Both the position numbers and the translations under genes were made by a program. A DNA stretch of 60,000 bases, taken from the NCBI RefSeq assembly GCF_963678635.1, contig NC_087068.1:16683872-16743871 (forward strand), written 5' to 3'. Below, piece by piece: positions 25,892 to 34,846 of this stretch (the first letter of the stretch is position 1; every line of letters begins with the position of its first letter). Source of the stretch: Symsagittifera roscoffensis. Taxonomy: Eukaryota > Xenacoelomorpha > Acoela > Convolutidae. The notes beneath the pieces were generated by a model. The model was not told where the DNA came from. It searched no databases and saw nothing but the letters and a program-made list of their open reading frames with translations.

Positions 25892-25985
25892 ACAACATCA
25901 AACGACACTCTACAACAATCAACAGACACAGACTCACACCAATACAAGCAATTTTCCAACAACAACTTTCCGCAAGATGAACAAC
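25805..25985. repeat. Tandem duplication at the LINE 3' end
   Basis: 25805-25896 and 25904-25985 are near-identical, beginning gacactctacaacaatc and ending cgcaagatgaacaac. The second copy lacks about 8 nt (atacgcac-type). ORF2 ends inside the first copy. Short 3' tandem repeats of this kind are known to replace poly(A) tails in several LINE groups. Confidence 0.8.
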
Positions 25986-26432
25986 ACCCGGAAGTTAACA
26001 GCTTAAAGAGCAGCAGGTCTGCTTCAGAAGCTTAACTGGTCACAGACCAACACATACTTACATGACATCGACTATTTAATTAACTATTCGAATAAGCTGC
26101 AAAATCTTATCGCCACCAGAAAAAAGCACAGAAGATCTAGGAAAAAAGACCACCTTTACATCAGCTGAAAGTTCGGCCTCTTTAGAAGTCGGCTAAAGAT
26201 TTTTGCCAAACCAATCAGTGCGGTCGGTGTTTTTTCTCCGCATTTATACTTTATACATTTGAATATTACAGAATCACAAAATTGAAAAGTTTTGGGCGAA
26301 TTAGGTAAAAAGATTTGTACGCTTTTGAACGAGTTTTTAAAACGATTGTGCGGACAGACATTGATAACAATTTCAATTTGGCTCTCGCAAAAGCCTAAAA
26401 CCGCCTTCCAGGTGATTAGAAAAGCTTGGAGT

Positions 26433-26636
26433 TCACACCAACGAGAAATACGGGTCATCGCAATATATCAAGGAGTCAGATTGGGTGTGCCAGTCGTCAC
26501 AGACAATAGTTGCGCTATACATATTGTTGTACACGTCATCAAGCCCAGAGAGCGAAGTGCTGGTTTTTAGTTGAACCCAGTTTGCATTAACGTCACCACT
26601 GGGCTCAATGTCAGCTGATCCAAAGGGGGTGTCAAA
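26433..26636 (-). CDS. Possible exon of an extracellular protein
   Basis: A 67-codon open segment on the minus strand with several Cys, Trp and acidic residues (IVCDDWH, IYCDDPY) and codon composition like the PAN/TSP1/lectin-like gene immediately upstream (27,205-28,083). It could be a downstream exon of that gene. The borders are uncertain: two stops lie just upstream, and a GGTGTGAA sequence near the right end of the frame could be a donor. I do not recognise the domain with certainty. Confidence 0.3.
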   Translation of the reverse strand, partial: FDTPFGSADIEPSGDVNANWVQLKTSTSLSGLDDVYNNMYSATIVCDDWHTQSDSLIYCDDPYFSLV

Positions 26637-27204
26637 TCATCATAAAAAGCGACAAAACTGTAATTATGACCGCAATCAACGCAGTTTTAATTAAGTTTTT
26701 TTTGGAAGCGAACGACTCTGCATGATAAATTTCTTTTTTTAAAAATTGTTTTCCCAAATGGATAGCGTAAATGAAAACAAGCATACTCGCTTGAAACTCC
26801 CAAGATCGATACCCTTACGCTGTCAACTTAAGTAAAATCGCTCAGAAAAAAAACCACCCCGGGCTTATGTACTCCTCACTTTCTTCCAAAGTCGGGACAA
26901 AACAGCTTTGGGGTCTGTTGGCCAACCACCAGATGCCGTAAAGTGGTATGGCAAGTTGGGTTGCCCTCCTTCCCTCTCCCTGAAATTGTCCTTTCTGATA
27001 ATGAGTCCATTTATTCTCCCCTAAGCTTCATGTTTTACCTACTAACGAGATTTCTTCACTAAGAGGGCTTAGAAAAATTAAATCTTATAAGCTAGTAATG
27101 ACTCCCCAGCGAATGCTTACAACGAAAACAGTCTTGTATAACAGGTCTCAAAAGCTGTACAGTTTTCACAGTTTGCGAAATTTTGGAGCTTTCGACTTGG
27201 GAAT
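26637..27204. other. Gene-free interval, possible intron
   Basis: No frame of note. It lies between the 3' end of the PAN/TSP1/lectin-like ORF and the exon-like segment to the left, so it would be an intron if the two belong together. It contains scattered C-rich and T-rich tracts. Confidence 0.35.
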
Positions 27205-28083
27205 TTATTTTCCTAGCAAGCAATCATATCCTACTGATTTTGACAGCCCCTCACATTGCCATAGTGTTCGCTTACAACTCCCTGTTATATATTGAGTTCC
27301 ACTTGGGTCCGAATATTTTGTATTATCACTAATCGGGGCAGTAGGGTGTTTTTGGAACCCAGTCCAGAAAGGAGTCCCAAGCGCAAAGCCTAGTTCGTGA
27401 AATTTGTTTTCAGTGTACCAAAACAGTCCCGTAAACACAGCTTTGTCTGTCTCGTTACATTTGACCTCGGCCTCCATTTGGTTCATTGTGTCGAAGTGAG
27501 CGACTGCATATTTCTTTTCTTCGTAAAATCGAGTTCCGCCGCATGTTTTTCCTCCAAAAATGGGCGTCGTGCAGTTTCTAGCTCGGCTTCTGCTTTTCAA
27601 AATCTGCGCGTAGTTGACATTGTCGTCGCAAGGGTAGACAAAATTCAAACTCCAATCCGACCATTCTGAGCAGTTGGAGTCAGTCAGCTTTTGCCCCAAC
27701 CCACAAATTTCGACATCCGAAGCTCGGTACGCTCCAACAAAACATGGGACGTGGAAACCGATAGAAACAACCCATATAGTCAGGGAAGACGATGCAGATG
27801 TTCTGACAATTGAGTTTTCACTCAATTGAGTTCTTGGGTCGGTTGAATACAGAATGCACCGTTCCGAGCTAAAAGCCACACTTAGGCATTTTTTGTCCAA
27901 CATACATTTCTTCAGGCATCTTTTTCGGTCGATCCTGATTATTTGCGTGAGCTCGAACTCAGATGATAGCAAGATTCCTGGTAGCTTAATAAACAGTCCA
28001 AATCGGTTAACTGTCGCAGAATGAGTGTAGTTTAAAATAATAAAAATTAAACTTGCTATTTTAAATCCTGTAAAGTTATCCAT
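27205..28083 (-). CDS. Secreted protein with PAN-like, TSP1-like and C-type-lectin-like regions
   Basis: A 292-residue single-exon frame from ATG. Residues 1-23 form a hydrophobic signal peptide. Residues about 45-85 have a Cys pattern with KRCLKKC, KCLSVAF and RCILY, like a PAN/apple domain. Residues about 137-190 begin WSDWS and contain RSRARNC, GGKTCGG, the layout of a thrombospondin type 1 repeat. From about 205 the sequence (VKCNETDKAVF, FWTGFQKH, KYSDPSG) resembles a C-type lectin-like domain that ends incomplete. The stop after LLGK may be read-through into an intron: a GTAGGATATG lies just before it. Such proteins are secreted adhesion or immune-type molecules in invertebrates. No close relative is claimed. 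Confidence 0.6.
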   Translation of the reverse strand: MDNFTGFKIASLIFIILNYTHSATVNRFGLFIKLPGILLSSEFELTQIIRIDRKRCLKKCMLDKKCLSVAFSSERCILYSTDPRTQLSENSIVRTSASSSLTIWVVSIGFHVPCFVGAYRASDVEICGLGQKLTDSNCSEWSDWSLNFVYPCDDNVNYAQILKSRSRARNCTTPIFGGKTCGGTRFYEEKKYAVAHFDTMNQMEAEVKCNETDKAVFTGLFWYTENKFHELGFALGTPFWTGFQKHPTAPISDNTKYSDPSGTQYITGSCKRTLWQCEGLSKSVGYDCLLGK

Positions 28084-29129
28084 AATTACTAGAAGTGTTT
28101 TCGTGCAATCAATCGTAATTTATATTTCAAAAAGTAGGCTGCGTTGAATTCTAAGAAAAGCGATAATTTTAAACAAAACTACAGAAAGGTTTTCAATTTT
28201 TAGTGATATCTTCTGGTATAGAAAGCTTTTCAAGAGCGGATCAAATCATAGTTCCCAAAATAAAACAAGCTTAGTCTTCTATTCCTGCTTGCAATATTTA
28301 TGTTCCTTGCTTATATTTACCAAAAACACGCTATTTCAGTTTTTCTGTTGCCAGGATTTTTCAGCATCAAAGGAAGTCTATGTTTAAAAAAAGACGTTCA
28401 TTTTCTAGCCAAAACCTTAATTTTTTATTAAAGTGATAAAATCTTTTGATTCGCATCCGTAGTATGAAGACTTGCATCTGCCAAGCCTAAATCCAAGTTT
28501 ATTATTAATGCGATACGCATCCAAGTTTATTGTGGACGGGATCAAACCGAAACTTAGAATGATTAAAAATATAAACGAAGTCTTGAACGGAAGTTGCTTT
28601 TTGATAATTTTGATCAAAAATAAACCATCAGGTATAAATAAATCATCAAAATTATGCTGGATTTCTCCTGTTTTAAATAAATACTAACGAAAAACTCTCT
28701 AATTGGTAAATTGATTCATGAAAAATTCATTTATAAAGAGAATCCAAAGAAAACGAGACTCGGAGAAAAATAACGTGTGCCCCCTTAAAGATTTTTTAGG
28801 GGGGAGGGTCCTATCATGGTTGTAAGTTGTAATTCTCAGCCAATCGAATATTTAGCAGCAACGAGCAAAACTAAACCAAAATGTATAGGGGAGGGGGTTC
28901 GTAGCTTTTAGTTTATTAAGGGGTGAGGAAGGTTACCTTGATGCCGAGATAGTACTTTCCTCTGGCGGCGAGGTACGATCGAAAAAAGTCAACTTGACAG
29001 TGAAGACCGAGGTCCATTGACAACTGAATAAAATTAAAACGCACAGGTTGTAACTTAATTAACACATATGTTATTCATTACTGTGATTTTTCATTGTATT
29101 ACACCCCTGTGTTTTGATGTCACTTAACC
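28084..29129. other. Gene-free sequence
   Basis: AT-rich with several G-rich tracts (28,798-28,810 and 28,885-28,925). A 66-codon minus-strand frame (28,617-28,417) has a hydrophobic start and two Cys but no ATG, and I could not attach exons to it. Nothing else is recognisable. Confidence 0.45.
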
Positions 29130-29935
29130 GGAGAAATGTTTTTGAATTGTTTCTTGGTTGCGCAATCTCCACCTTGATCTGGAAGATGGCGCGGTCACGG
29201 CCTTGTTAGCTTGAGAGTTTTTCTGAGTCGTGCCTACTCCGCCTTGGTCTAGAAAGCCGGGCCGTTTCCGCTTTCGTGTGTAAAAGCGTGCCGTCTCGGC
29301 TCTGGTCGCCAAAATTACACCGTATTCACATCGATCCTTAAAGTCTAGAGGAGATGTTTCTTGGCCTCGCCGTTTCCTCCTTGGTCTGGAAAATCGCGTC
29401 GTCCCCGCTTTGGTCTGGAAAAATCCGCTGTATCCGCCCAGTCGCGAAAGTCGCGCCGTATCTGCCTTTGTCGCAAAATTCGCGAGGCAATTTTTCTGAG
29501 TTGCGCCGTCTCTGCCTCGGTCTGAAAACTCGCTGCGTCTTCGTCTCGGTATGGAAAGTTGCGTCGTCTCTGCCTATTCATATCGCGCCGTATTCATATC
29601 GGTCGCGAAGGTCGCGAGGAAAATTTTCTTGATCGCACCGTTTTCGTTTTGTTTTGGAAAGTCGCGCTCCTTCCACCCTGGACAGAAAAATTGCGTGACC
29701 TCCACCTTGATCGCAAAATTTGCGCCGCATTTACATTGGTCACGAAGTTTGAGAGGATACATTTCTTGATCGCGCCTACTCCGCCTTGGTCTGGAAAATA
29801 GCGCTGTTTCAGCTTTGGTCTCGAAAGTTACGCCGTCTCTGTCCTGGTCGCGAAAAATGCGCCCTATTCACCTTGATCGCAAAAGTTGCGAGAGACATGT
29901 TTTTGATCGGACCGTCTCTGCCTGGGGCTCGAATT
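29130..29935. repeat. CpG-rich minisatellite, block 1 (about 33-nt unit)
   Basis: Degenerate head-to-tail units carry the alternating phrases cgccttggtctggaaaatcgcg and ttggtcgcgaaaattcgcgccgt with a period near 33 nt. CpG density and GC content are far above the flanks. Because the unit is close to 33 nt, several frames stay open for long stretches and on the minus strand give 11-residue periodic sequences (FRDQ..DG, FETKAETA). Transcription or coding is not supported by any initiation or splice signal. Confidence 0.75.
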
Positions 29936-30790
29936 CAAGATTTTTTGATTTTTTTTTCGAAAACCAGGCTGCCAAAACTGAGGTTGAGAGTTCCATCGAA
30001 AAACAATCTGAAAGAATCTTGCCTGCAGAGGCAGCTACGCATTAATTTTTGTAGAGAAACCAATATCAACTTGAAAATAGTCAATTGTTTTATTTCTCTC
30101 GTGAATTACCCTGCCAAATTTGAGCTTGAGGAGCCAATCGAAAATATAAGTTGTATGGTGTTCTAGGGCAGTTCGCAGCTCTCTAATGTTTGAGGAAAAC
30201 AGTAATATATTTGAAACAAAATCTATTTTTCGGAATTTTTTTCGTTTTTGGAATTTATTCTATTTTTCTTGAAATCCAACCTGCTAACTCTAGAATTAAA
30301 GGTTCAGCCAAAGAGAAAAATTGTTTCTAGGAATCGTCACTGATGAAGCGGCTACGCCCTTATTGTTACAAAAAGTGTTATAGACTTGGAAAAATCGATA
30401 TTTGACATTTTGATAGTTTTTATTGATTTTCTTGGCACGCGCGGCTACCCTTAATTTTTATCACAAAAGATTATTGACTTGGGAAAGACAACGTTTAGGA
30501 TTTGGTCATTTTTCGAAAAATTTTTCACTTTCCTAGAAAACCATCTTGGCACTTCGGGGGACAAAGGTTCATGAGGAAGACCATGTTACTTGGATTATTT
30601 CTGCATAAGCGGTTACTCTTTGGTTTTTTGTAGAAAACAGATATGACTTTAGAAAATTTCGTCTTTTTTAAATTTTTTTTTGGTTTTTTTTCGAAATTAA
30701 TTTCAAGTAATTCTAGAAAAATTGAAGGGGACTTTAGAAAAAAGTCAAGTGATTGATATTCTAATTAATCATTTTGAACTTTACCAATGT
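29936..30790. repeat. AT-rich degenerate longer-period repeats between the minisatellite blocks
   Basis: Three or four diverged units share the order tcgaaaaccaggctgcc / gaggttga / aggcagctacgc / aatttttgtagagaaa / gacttgaaaa with spacing of very roughly 150-200 bp, for example at 29,958, 30,270, 30,430 and 30,540. The composition is opposite to the flanking CpG-rich blocks. No gene was recognised. Confidence 0.5.
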
Positions 30791-32215
30791 TTTCGATAAG
30801 TACTGCAAGTTGGAAAGTTGCGTTGTCTCTGCCTATTCATATCGCGCCGCATTCATATCGGTCGCAAAGGTCGCGAGGAAAATTTTCTTGGTCTAACCGG
30901 TTGCGTTTTGTTTTGGAAAGTCGCGCTCCTTCCACATTGGGCCGAAAAATTGCGCGAGCTCCGCCTTGATCACAAAATTTGCTCCGCATTGACATTGGTC
31001 GCGAAGTTTGCGAGGATACATTTCTTGATCGCGCCGACTCCGCCTTGGTCTGGAAAATAACGCTGTTTCAGCTTTGGTCTCGAAAGTTACGCCGTCTCTG
31101 TCCTGGTCGCGAAAAATGCGCGCCTTCTCCACCTTGATCGCAAAAGTCGCGAGAGACATGTTTTTTTTCGGACCGTCCCTACCTGGGGCTCGAGTTTTGC
31201 GTCATCTCTGCCTTCTGGAAAATCGCGCTGTCGCCGCTATGGTCGCGAAATTCGCGCTGTATCCACCTTGGTCGCGAAATTTGTCAGCTACTTTTTCTGA
31301 GTTCCGCCGTCTCCGCCTCCGTCTGGAAAATAGCGCCGTCCCCGTTTTGGACTTGAAAATCTGGCCGTTTCCGCCCTAATCGTGAAAGTTGCGATAAATG
31401 TTTTTTTCTGGGTCCAGCTCTATCCGCCTTGGTTATTAAAATCGCCTTGGCCTTGGTAGTGAAAGCTGCACCGTATTCACTCGATTGCAATGGTTACGAG
31501 GTTTTGTTTCTTATTCGCGCCGTCTCCGCCTTAGTCTGGAAAGTTGCGCCGTCTTCGCCTTGGTTTGGAAAGTCGCAGCAACTCCTCCCTGGTCGCAAAA
31601 ATCGCATCATATCCGCTTGGTCACAAAAATCGGGAGAGATTTGTTCCGGTTCATGTGGTCTACGCCTTGGTCTGGAAAGTCGCACCGCCTCCGAGTTGGT
31701 CTAGAAAGTCGAGCCGTCTTCGCCTTGGTCACAAAAGTTTAGCCGATTTCGGTTATATCTGGAAAAGCGCGCCGTGTTGACAGTGGTCGCAAAATTCGCG
31801 CCGTATCCGCATTAGTCGGGAAAATCGCGAGGAGTTGTTTCTTGGTCTCGCCGTCTCCGCCTTGGTCTGAAAAATTTCGCCGTCTCCGCCTTGGCCTTGA
31901 GAATCGCGCCGTACCAGCATTGGTTGCGAAAATTGCGAGAGACATTTTTTAACGTCTCCGTGTTGGTCGCGAAAATCTGGAAGTGAAAACTCTTGGTCGC
32001 AAAAGTCTGGAACTACCCAATATGGGTCGCGATATTTCGGTCGCGTCATCTACATTGTGCTCGCTAAAGTCCAGAAATGACACGTTCCGGTTGCGAAAGT
32101 CTGGACATGCCTTAAATCGGTCTGGAAAGTCTCGACATCAGTCGCGAACATCGACCCGAGTTGTCATAACCTTTACGGAGGCTGCTACCAGACGTGAGCT
32201 TTTAAGACAAAAACT
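30791..32215. repeat. CpG-rich minisatellite, block 2, including a 380-bp higher-order duplicate
   Basis: Same roughly 33-nt unit as block 1. The first part (30,812-31,193) is a direct duplicate of 29,549-29,930, collinear from ggaaagttgcgt to cctggggctcga with scattered substitutions. The array was therefore also amplified in larger blocks, with the AT-rich spacer between the two copies. Confidence 0.75.
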
Positions 32216-32810
32216 GGTTTAAGCAGCGCGAATTTTGCTCTCTTTAGGTGTGGCCAATTGAGTTTAAAAAGCATCCTCAATTTTGGTATGTTCAAACTTT
32301 TGGCTTCACGTGTTTTGAGGAAAGTTTTAAGCTTAATATTGGGTACGTTGCATCTTTGATTTAATCTTTGATAATTGTCCTAGGTTTATTTAAAGACTGA
32401 AATTTTAATTATAAACTGATAAGAAAATTAATAAATAACAAATGGATTCAAGTGAAATTTTGGTATCATCTTAAACTTCGGCTATTGACCTTTGCCATAA
32501 TGCCATGTATCACAAGTTTTCACAATCATGAAGAGAGTTTTCACAACATTTTAAGAGAGTTTTGAAGCTGAAACTTCCGAAGTATCTAACTACTCGAATG
32601 GAGTTCTCGTCAGTTTAATCGCCGGCGGTTTTTTCCTTGGGCTGTCTTCGGTTACAACGGTTTCTTCTACCTCCTTCACTGAATGTCTAACTGCCTCCCA
32701 TGAATCTCTGTCGACTTTTGGTCCAGACGGATGACCTAGTCGGCATCTTTGATGACTAAATCCCGTGTCACTATTTCATTTTTGACTTTTATTCAGTTTG
32801 GACGCTACTT
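32216..32810. other. Gene-free sequence
   Basis: AT-rich right flank of the minisatellite. No ORF or RNA gene was recognised. Confidence 0.5.
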
Positions 32811-32816
32811 CTGCTT

Positions 32817-32868
32817 TAGCTCAGTGGCGCAGTGGCTCAACATCTGGTCAACCCATGGTTCCTGTTGT
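32817..32868 (+). other. tRNA-like Pol III box A/B candidate
   Basis: TAGCTCAGTGG at 32817-32827 matches the internal box A consensus of tRNA genes exactly, and a second overlapping A-like box (TGGCGCAGTGG) follows at 32825. A partial box B (GGTTCC) lies at 32857. I could not fold a full cloverleaf, so this is at best the head of a tRNA-derived SINE or a tRNA relic. Confidence 0.25.
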
Positions 32869-33002
32869 TGTAATCTTCAGGACTGATTTCTTGATAGGAG
32901 TGCATGCTAGATCTCCATTTTATTTCTTTACTATTGTTGCCACGCAAATAACCTTTCATAAGCGAGAATATAAAAGCGAGTAAATCGAGCTAAATTAATA
33001 CC

Positions 33003-33075
33003 AGTTGGCCGAGCGGTCTAGAAAAAAGCCTAAAAAACTACCAGACCGGTTCAGCGCTGGTTTGAGCCCCCTAAA
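33003..33075 (+). other. tRNA-Leu/Ser-like relic
   Basis: TGGCCGAGCGG at 33006-33016 is the box A typical of type II (Leu/Ser) tRNAs and is followed by tctag as in Leu genes. A degenerate box B (GGTTTGAGCCC) is at 33059-33069, 53 nt downstream. The acceptor and T stems do not pair and an A run interrupts the D loop, so it is not a functional tRNA. Confidence 0.35.
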
Positions 33076-33148
33076 GCCAATGTTTTTTTACCTGAATCAA
33101 AAGGTATATATAACTAAAACTAATAATAAAACATAGAAAAATTACCTT

Positions 33149-33660
33149 GTCTGACAGGTTATTGCCGTCTGTATGTGATTTACCGTATATCACAAAAATG
33201 CTACTAATGTTCACACGTTCTAGCCGTGAATGTGCCGACTTTGTTAAAATATTCATCCCTTTATATCGACAAATTCTGCGATTTATGCCGTTTCCAGAAT
33301 TAATTCAATTTAGTTATATCTTGTACTTTTTTGTGAGATATTTTAGGGTTTTGAGTTGAGCGCGGCCACATTTTTGGTGCCGCGACCCGGAAATTATTTT
33401 ATGCTCGTGGGTCGTTTTCTATATCCCGTGGTCCTTCTACGAAGAGCAACCTCAGTAGAGTGTGTTTTGGGGGATCTCATTTCTCATTTCATCGTCCAAG
33501 TGCAGTGTCGAAAGGGTGATTTTGACGATCTTGTTCCAAGTGTTTGGGCAAGTTCAGTGGCCATCCTACGACATCCACTGAAGGCGTGGGTGGTTGTGGA
33601 ATGGAAGCAACTACCTGGACCTGAAGTCGAAGGACTGCCACCGAAGTTTGACGACTAACC
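33149..33660 (+). mobile_element. Candidate 5' LTR, primer-binding site and leader of a truncated retrotransposon
   Basis: TGGTGCCGCGACCCGG at 33375-33390 has the form of a tRNA 3'-end complement used as a minus-strand primer-binding site (as in BEL/Pao-like elements). It is four T bases after a sequence ending CACA (33370), where an LTR would end. An LTR could start at the TG near 33149. The following 270 bp are more GC-rich, with one open frame (33356-33658) and no known domain, like an element leader. No gag or pol follows on the plus strand, so only the 5' end would be present. Confidence 0.35.
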
Positions 33661-34079
33661 GGTGAACAAGCTCAACAAAAAACTTAAGAGACCGATCTGT
33701 GCGTGCTAGTTATTTATAAAATGTTGTCATCAACGTTACATCACTGAAAACAGACAGCAAAGTTTAGGGTGAAACTTTGATTTACACCAACCCGATTCAA
33801 GCCAGAAAAATTACAAAATTGTCATAAATTAACTTGTAAAAAAAACAAAGTTTTTGAAATCTTTGGTTCTTATAAATTAAATATTAAACTATTGTTATTA
33901 GGGTAATATACTATGTCTCGAAAAAAGTAAACGATCCGTTCAACTTAAACCGCCCAAAACTGACGGAAAACAACCCAAAAAATATCAAAACCAAAAAAAA
34001 ATAATCGAAAACTTTCGATTTTTTTCTACAAAATAATCAAAATTTCGCAAAAAGTGGGAAAGTTCACGTAGTTTTATTG
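33661..34079. other. Gene-free sequence
   Basis: AT-rich; nothing recognised. It separates the truncated 5' LTR-like segment on the plus strand from the gag remnants on the minus strand. Confidence 0.5.
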
Positions 34080-34380
34080 GGTGAACTTAGAGAGTATGCT
34101 TTTCCGTACCAAAGTTTCTAATCTTACAGCGAGTTGGCATATACTTTCATTCGGGAGTCTGGGTATTTCATTGCATATAACTCTTTGGTGTTGTTCGTTT
34201 CTTTCAGAGTCAAAATTTAATTTCTATGGGTAGCACTGAAAACAGTTTTGGAGCTGCATAGCCGAGTGTAGTTTGTATGGTTGCTGTACGTCTATAAATC
34301 CGATTGTGGTGAAGTGGTGTAATTATGGGTTCTGGGACTATTTTCAATATTAGTTTAGCTGTGACAGTGTTTAAATAACC
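34080..34380 (-). pseudogene. Second partial copy of a retrotransposon gag core
   Basis: Read leftward, this segment repeats the layout of 34,390-34,690: the phrases tgctgtacgtctat, ggtgaagtggt and agagtcaaa recur in the same order, and an RLPNES..QLAVRL stretch in one frame resembles the end of gag-core domains. Stops and frameshifts are frequent. It is a tandem internal duplication within a decayed gag gene. Confidence 0.45.
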
Positions 34381-34439
34381 TTCTTCTGAAAATTCTTACA
34401 GCAAGTTATTTTCTAGCTTCGTTTGGGAGTCTCCGGATT

Positions 34440-34772
34440 TCATTGCATAGATTTCTTTGTTGTTGTTTGTTTTTTTTCAGAGTCAAACTTACTTTGAAAA
34501 ATCTTGTAAAAAAATTGTTTGCAATCGGATTTGATTTCTACTGGTAAAACTGAAAACCATTTTTGAGCAGCACCGTCGAGTGTGTTTTGTATCAGTGCTG
34601 TACGTCTATGTATCCAACTTTGGTGAGGTGGTTTATTTATAGAATCTGGGCCAGCGTTTAGATATGTTTCCACTGAATATCCAGGGTCTGTTCCTGTGAA
34701 AAACATAAAGGGTTTGTAAGATTTATAAGATGTTGTAGATGATCCAACCATAAGATATGCATTCATCGTCAA
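34440..34772 (-). pseudogene. LTR-retrotransposon gag core (capsid-like domain)
   Basis: A 110-codon frame with the layout of the Retrotrans_gag domain: FTGTDPGYSVETYL, HQSWIHRRTALIQNTLDGAA with QKWFSVLP, and a following amphipathic helix with FDSE. In Ty3/gypsy-type elements this forms the particle capsid. No good ATG opens it (an ATG lies at 34766), and upstream gag sequence continues in other frames, so it is a fragment. Confidence 0.6.
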
Positions 34773-34846
34773 TTGGAGTGATTCTGCTGTATTTGGTATT
34801 TTTGAAAAACTTGTGAGTTGATTTTTGTGACTTCCTCTTGTTGTAG

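Larger units (their letters stand above)
22991..26063 (+). mobile_element. Non-LTR retrotransposon (LINE, Jockey/CR1-like group)
   Basis: A 3073-bp insertion whose borders are defined by comparison with the empty spacer copy. It replaces 34 bp of the target (16,823-16,856 in spacer S). No flanking duplication and no poly(A) tail are visible. The first ORF starts 13 bp inside the left border, so the 5' untranslated region is almost absent. It carries a short ORF1 and an intact ORF2 with an APE-type endonuclease followed by reverse transcriptase. Its base composition (A- and C-rich coding strand) differs sharply from the surrounding A/T-rich fossil, in keeping with a recent arrival. Confidence 0.85.
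7100..26383 (+). repeat. Tandem array of a decayed Polinton (Maverick) cassette
   Basis: Three copies of a roughly 4.2-kb cassette start at 7100 (A), 11303 (B) and 17483 (C), each with gaagaaca(g/t)gctaaaaattg. A abuts B directly. B is followed by a spacer S (15519-17175) and a partial repeat of the cassette end (17176-17482), so the B-to-C period is 6180 bp. C is followed by a second copy of the spacer, interrupted by a LINE. Inside each copy, broken frames recall Polinton packaging ATPase, integrase, capsid and protease, in the same order as the better preserved Polinton at 40-59 kb. B and C differ by few substitutions while every gene is full of stops, so the amplification is younger than the decay. 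Confidence 0.75.
21688..26383. repeat. Second copy of spacer S, split by a LINE
   Basis: 21688-22990 and 26064-26383 together match spacer S (15519-17175). Sizes agree exactly apart from 34 bp that are missing at the LINE insertion point: 1303 plus 320 against 1657 bp. A few substitutions distinguish the copies. The match ends at caatttggct (26383), the same base at which the first spacer ends. Confidence 0.85.

Noticed and set aside
23113-25965. Minus-strand frames across the LINE
   Set aside because: Shadows of ORF2: its codon usage leaves the complementary strand open, and no domain is present.
28417-28617. Possible small secreted peptide with a hydrophobic start
   Set aside because: No ATG, no exon boundaries that connect to a start, and only two Cys.
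29124-32222. Many 60-126-codon frames on both strands
   Set aside because: They come from GC-rich tandem repeats with few stops; open frames exist in nearly all phases. I list the repeats instead.
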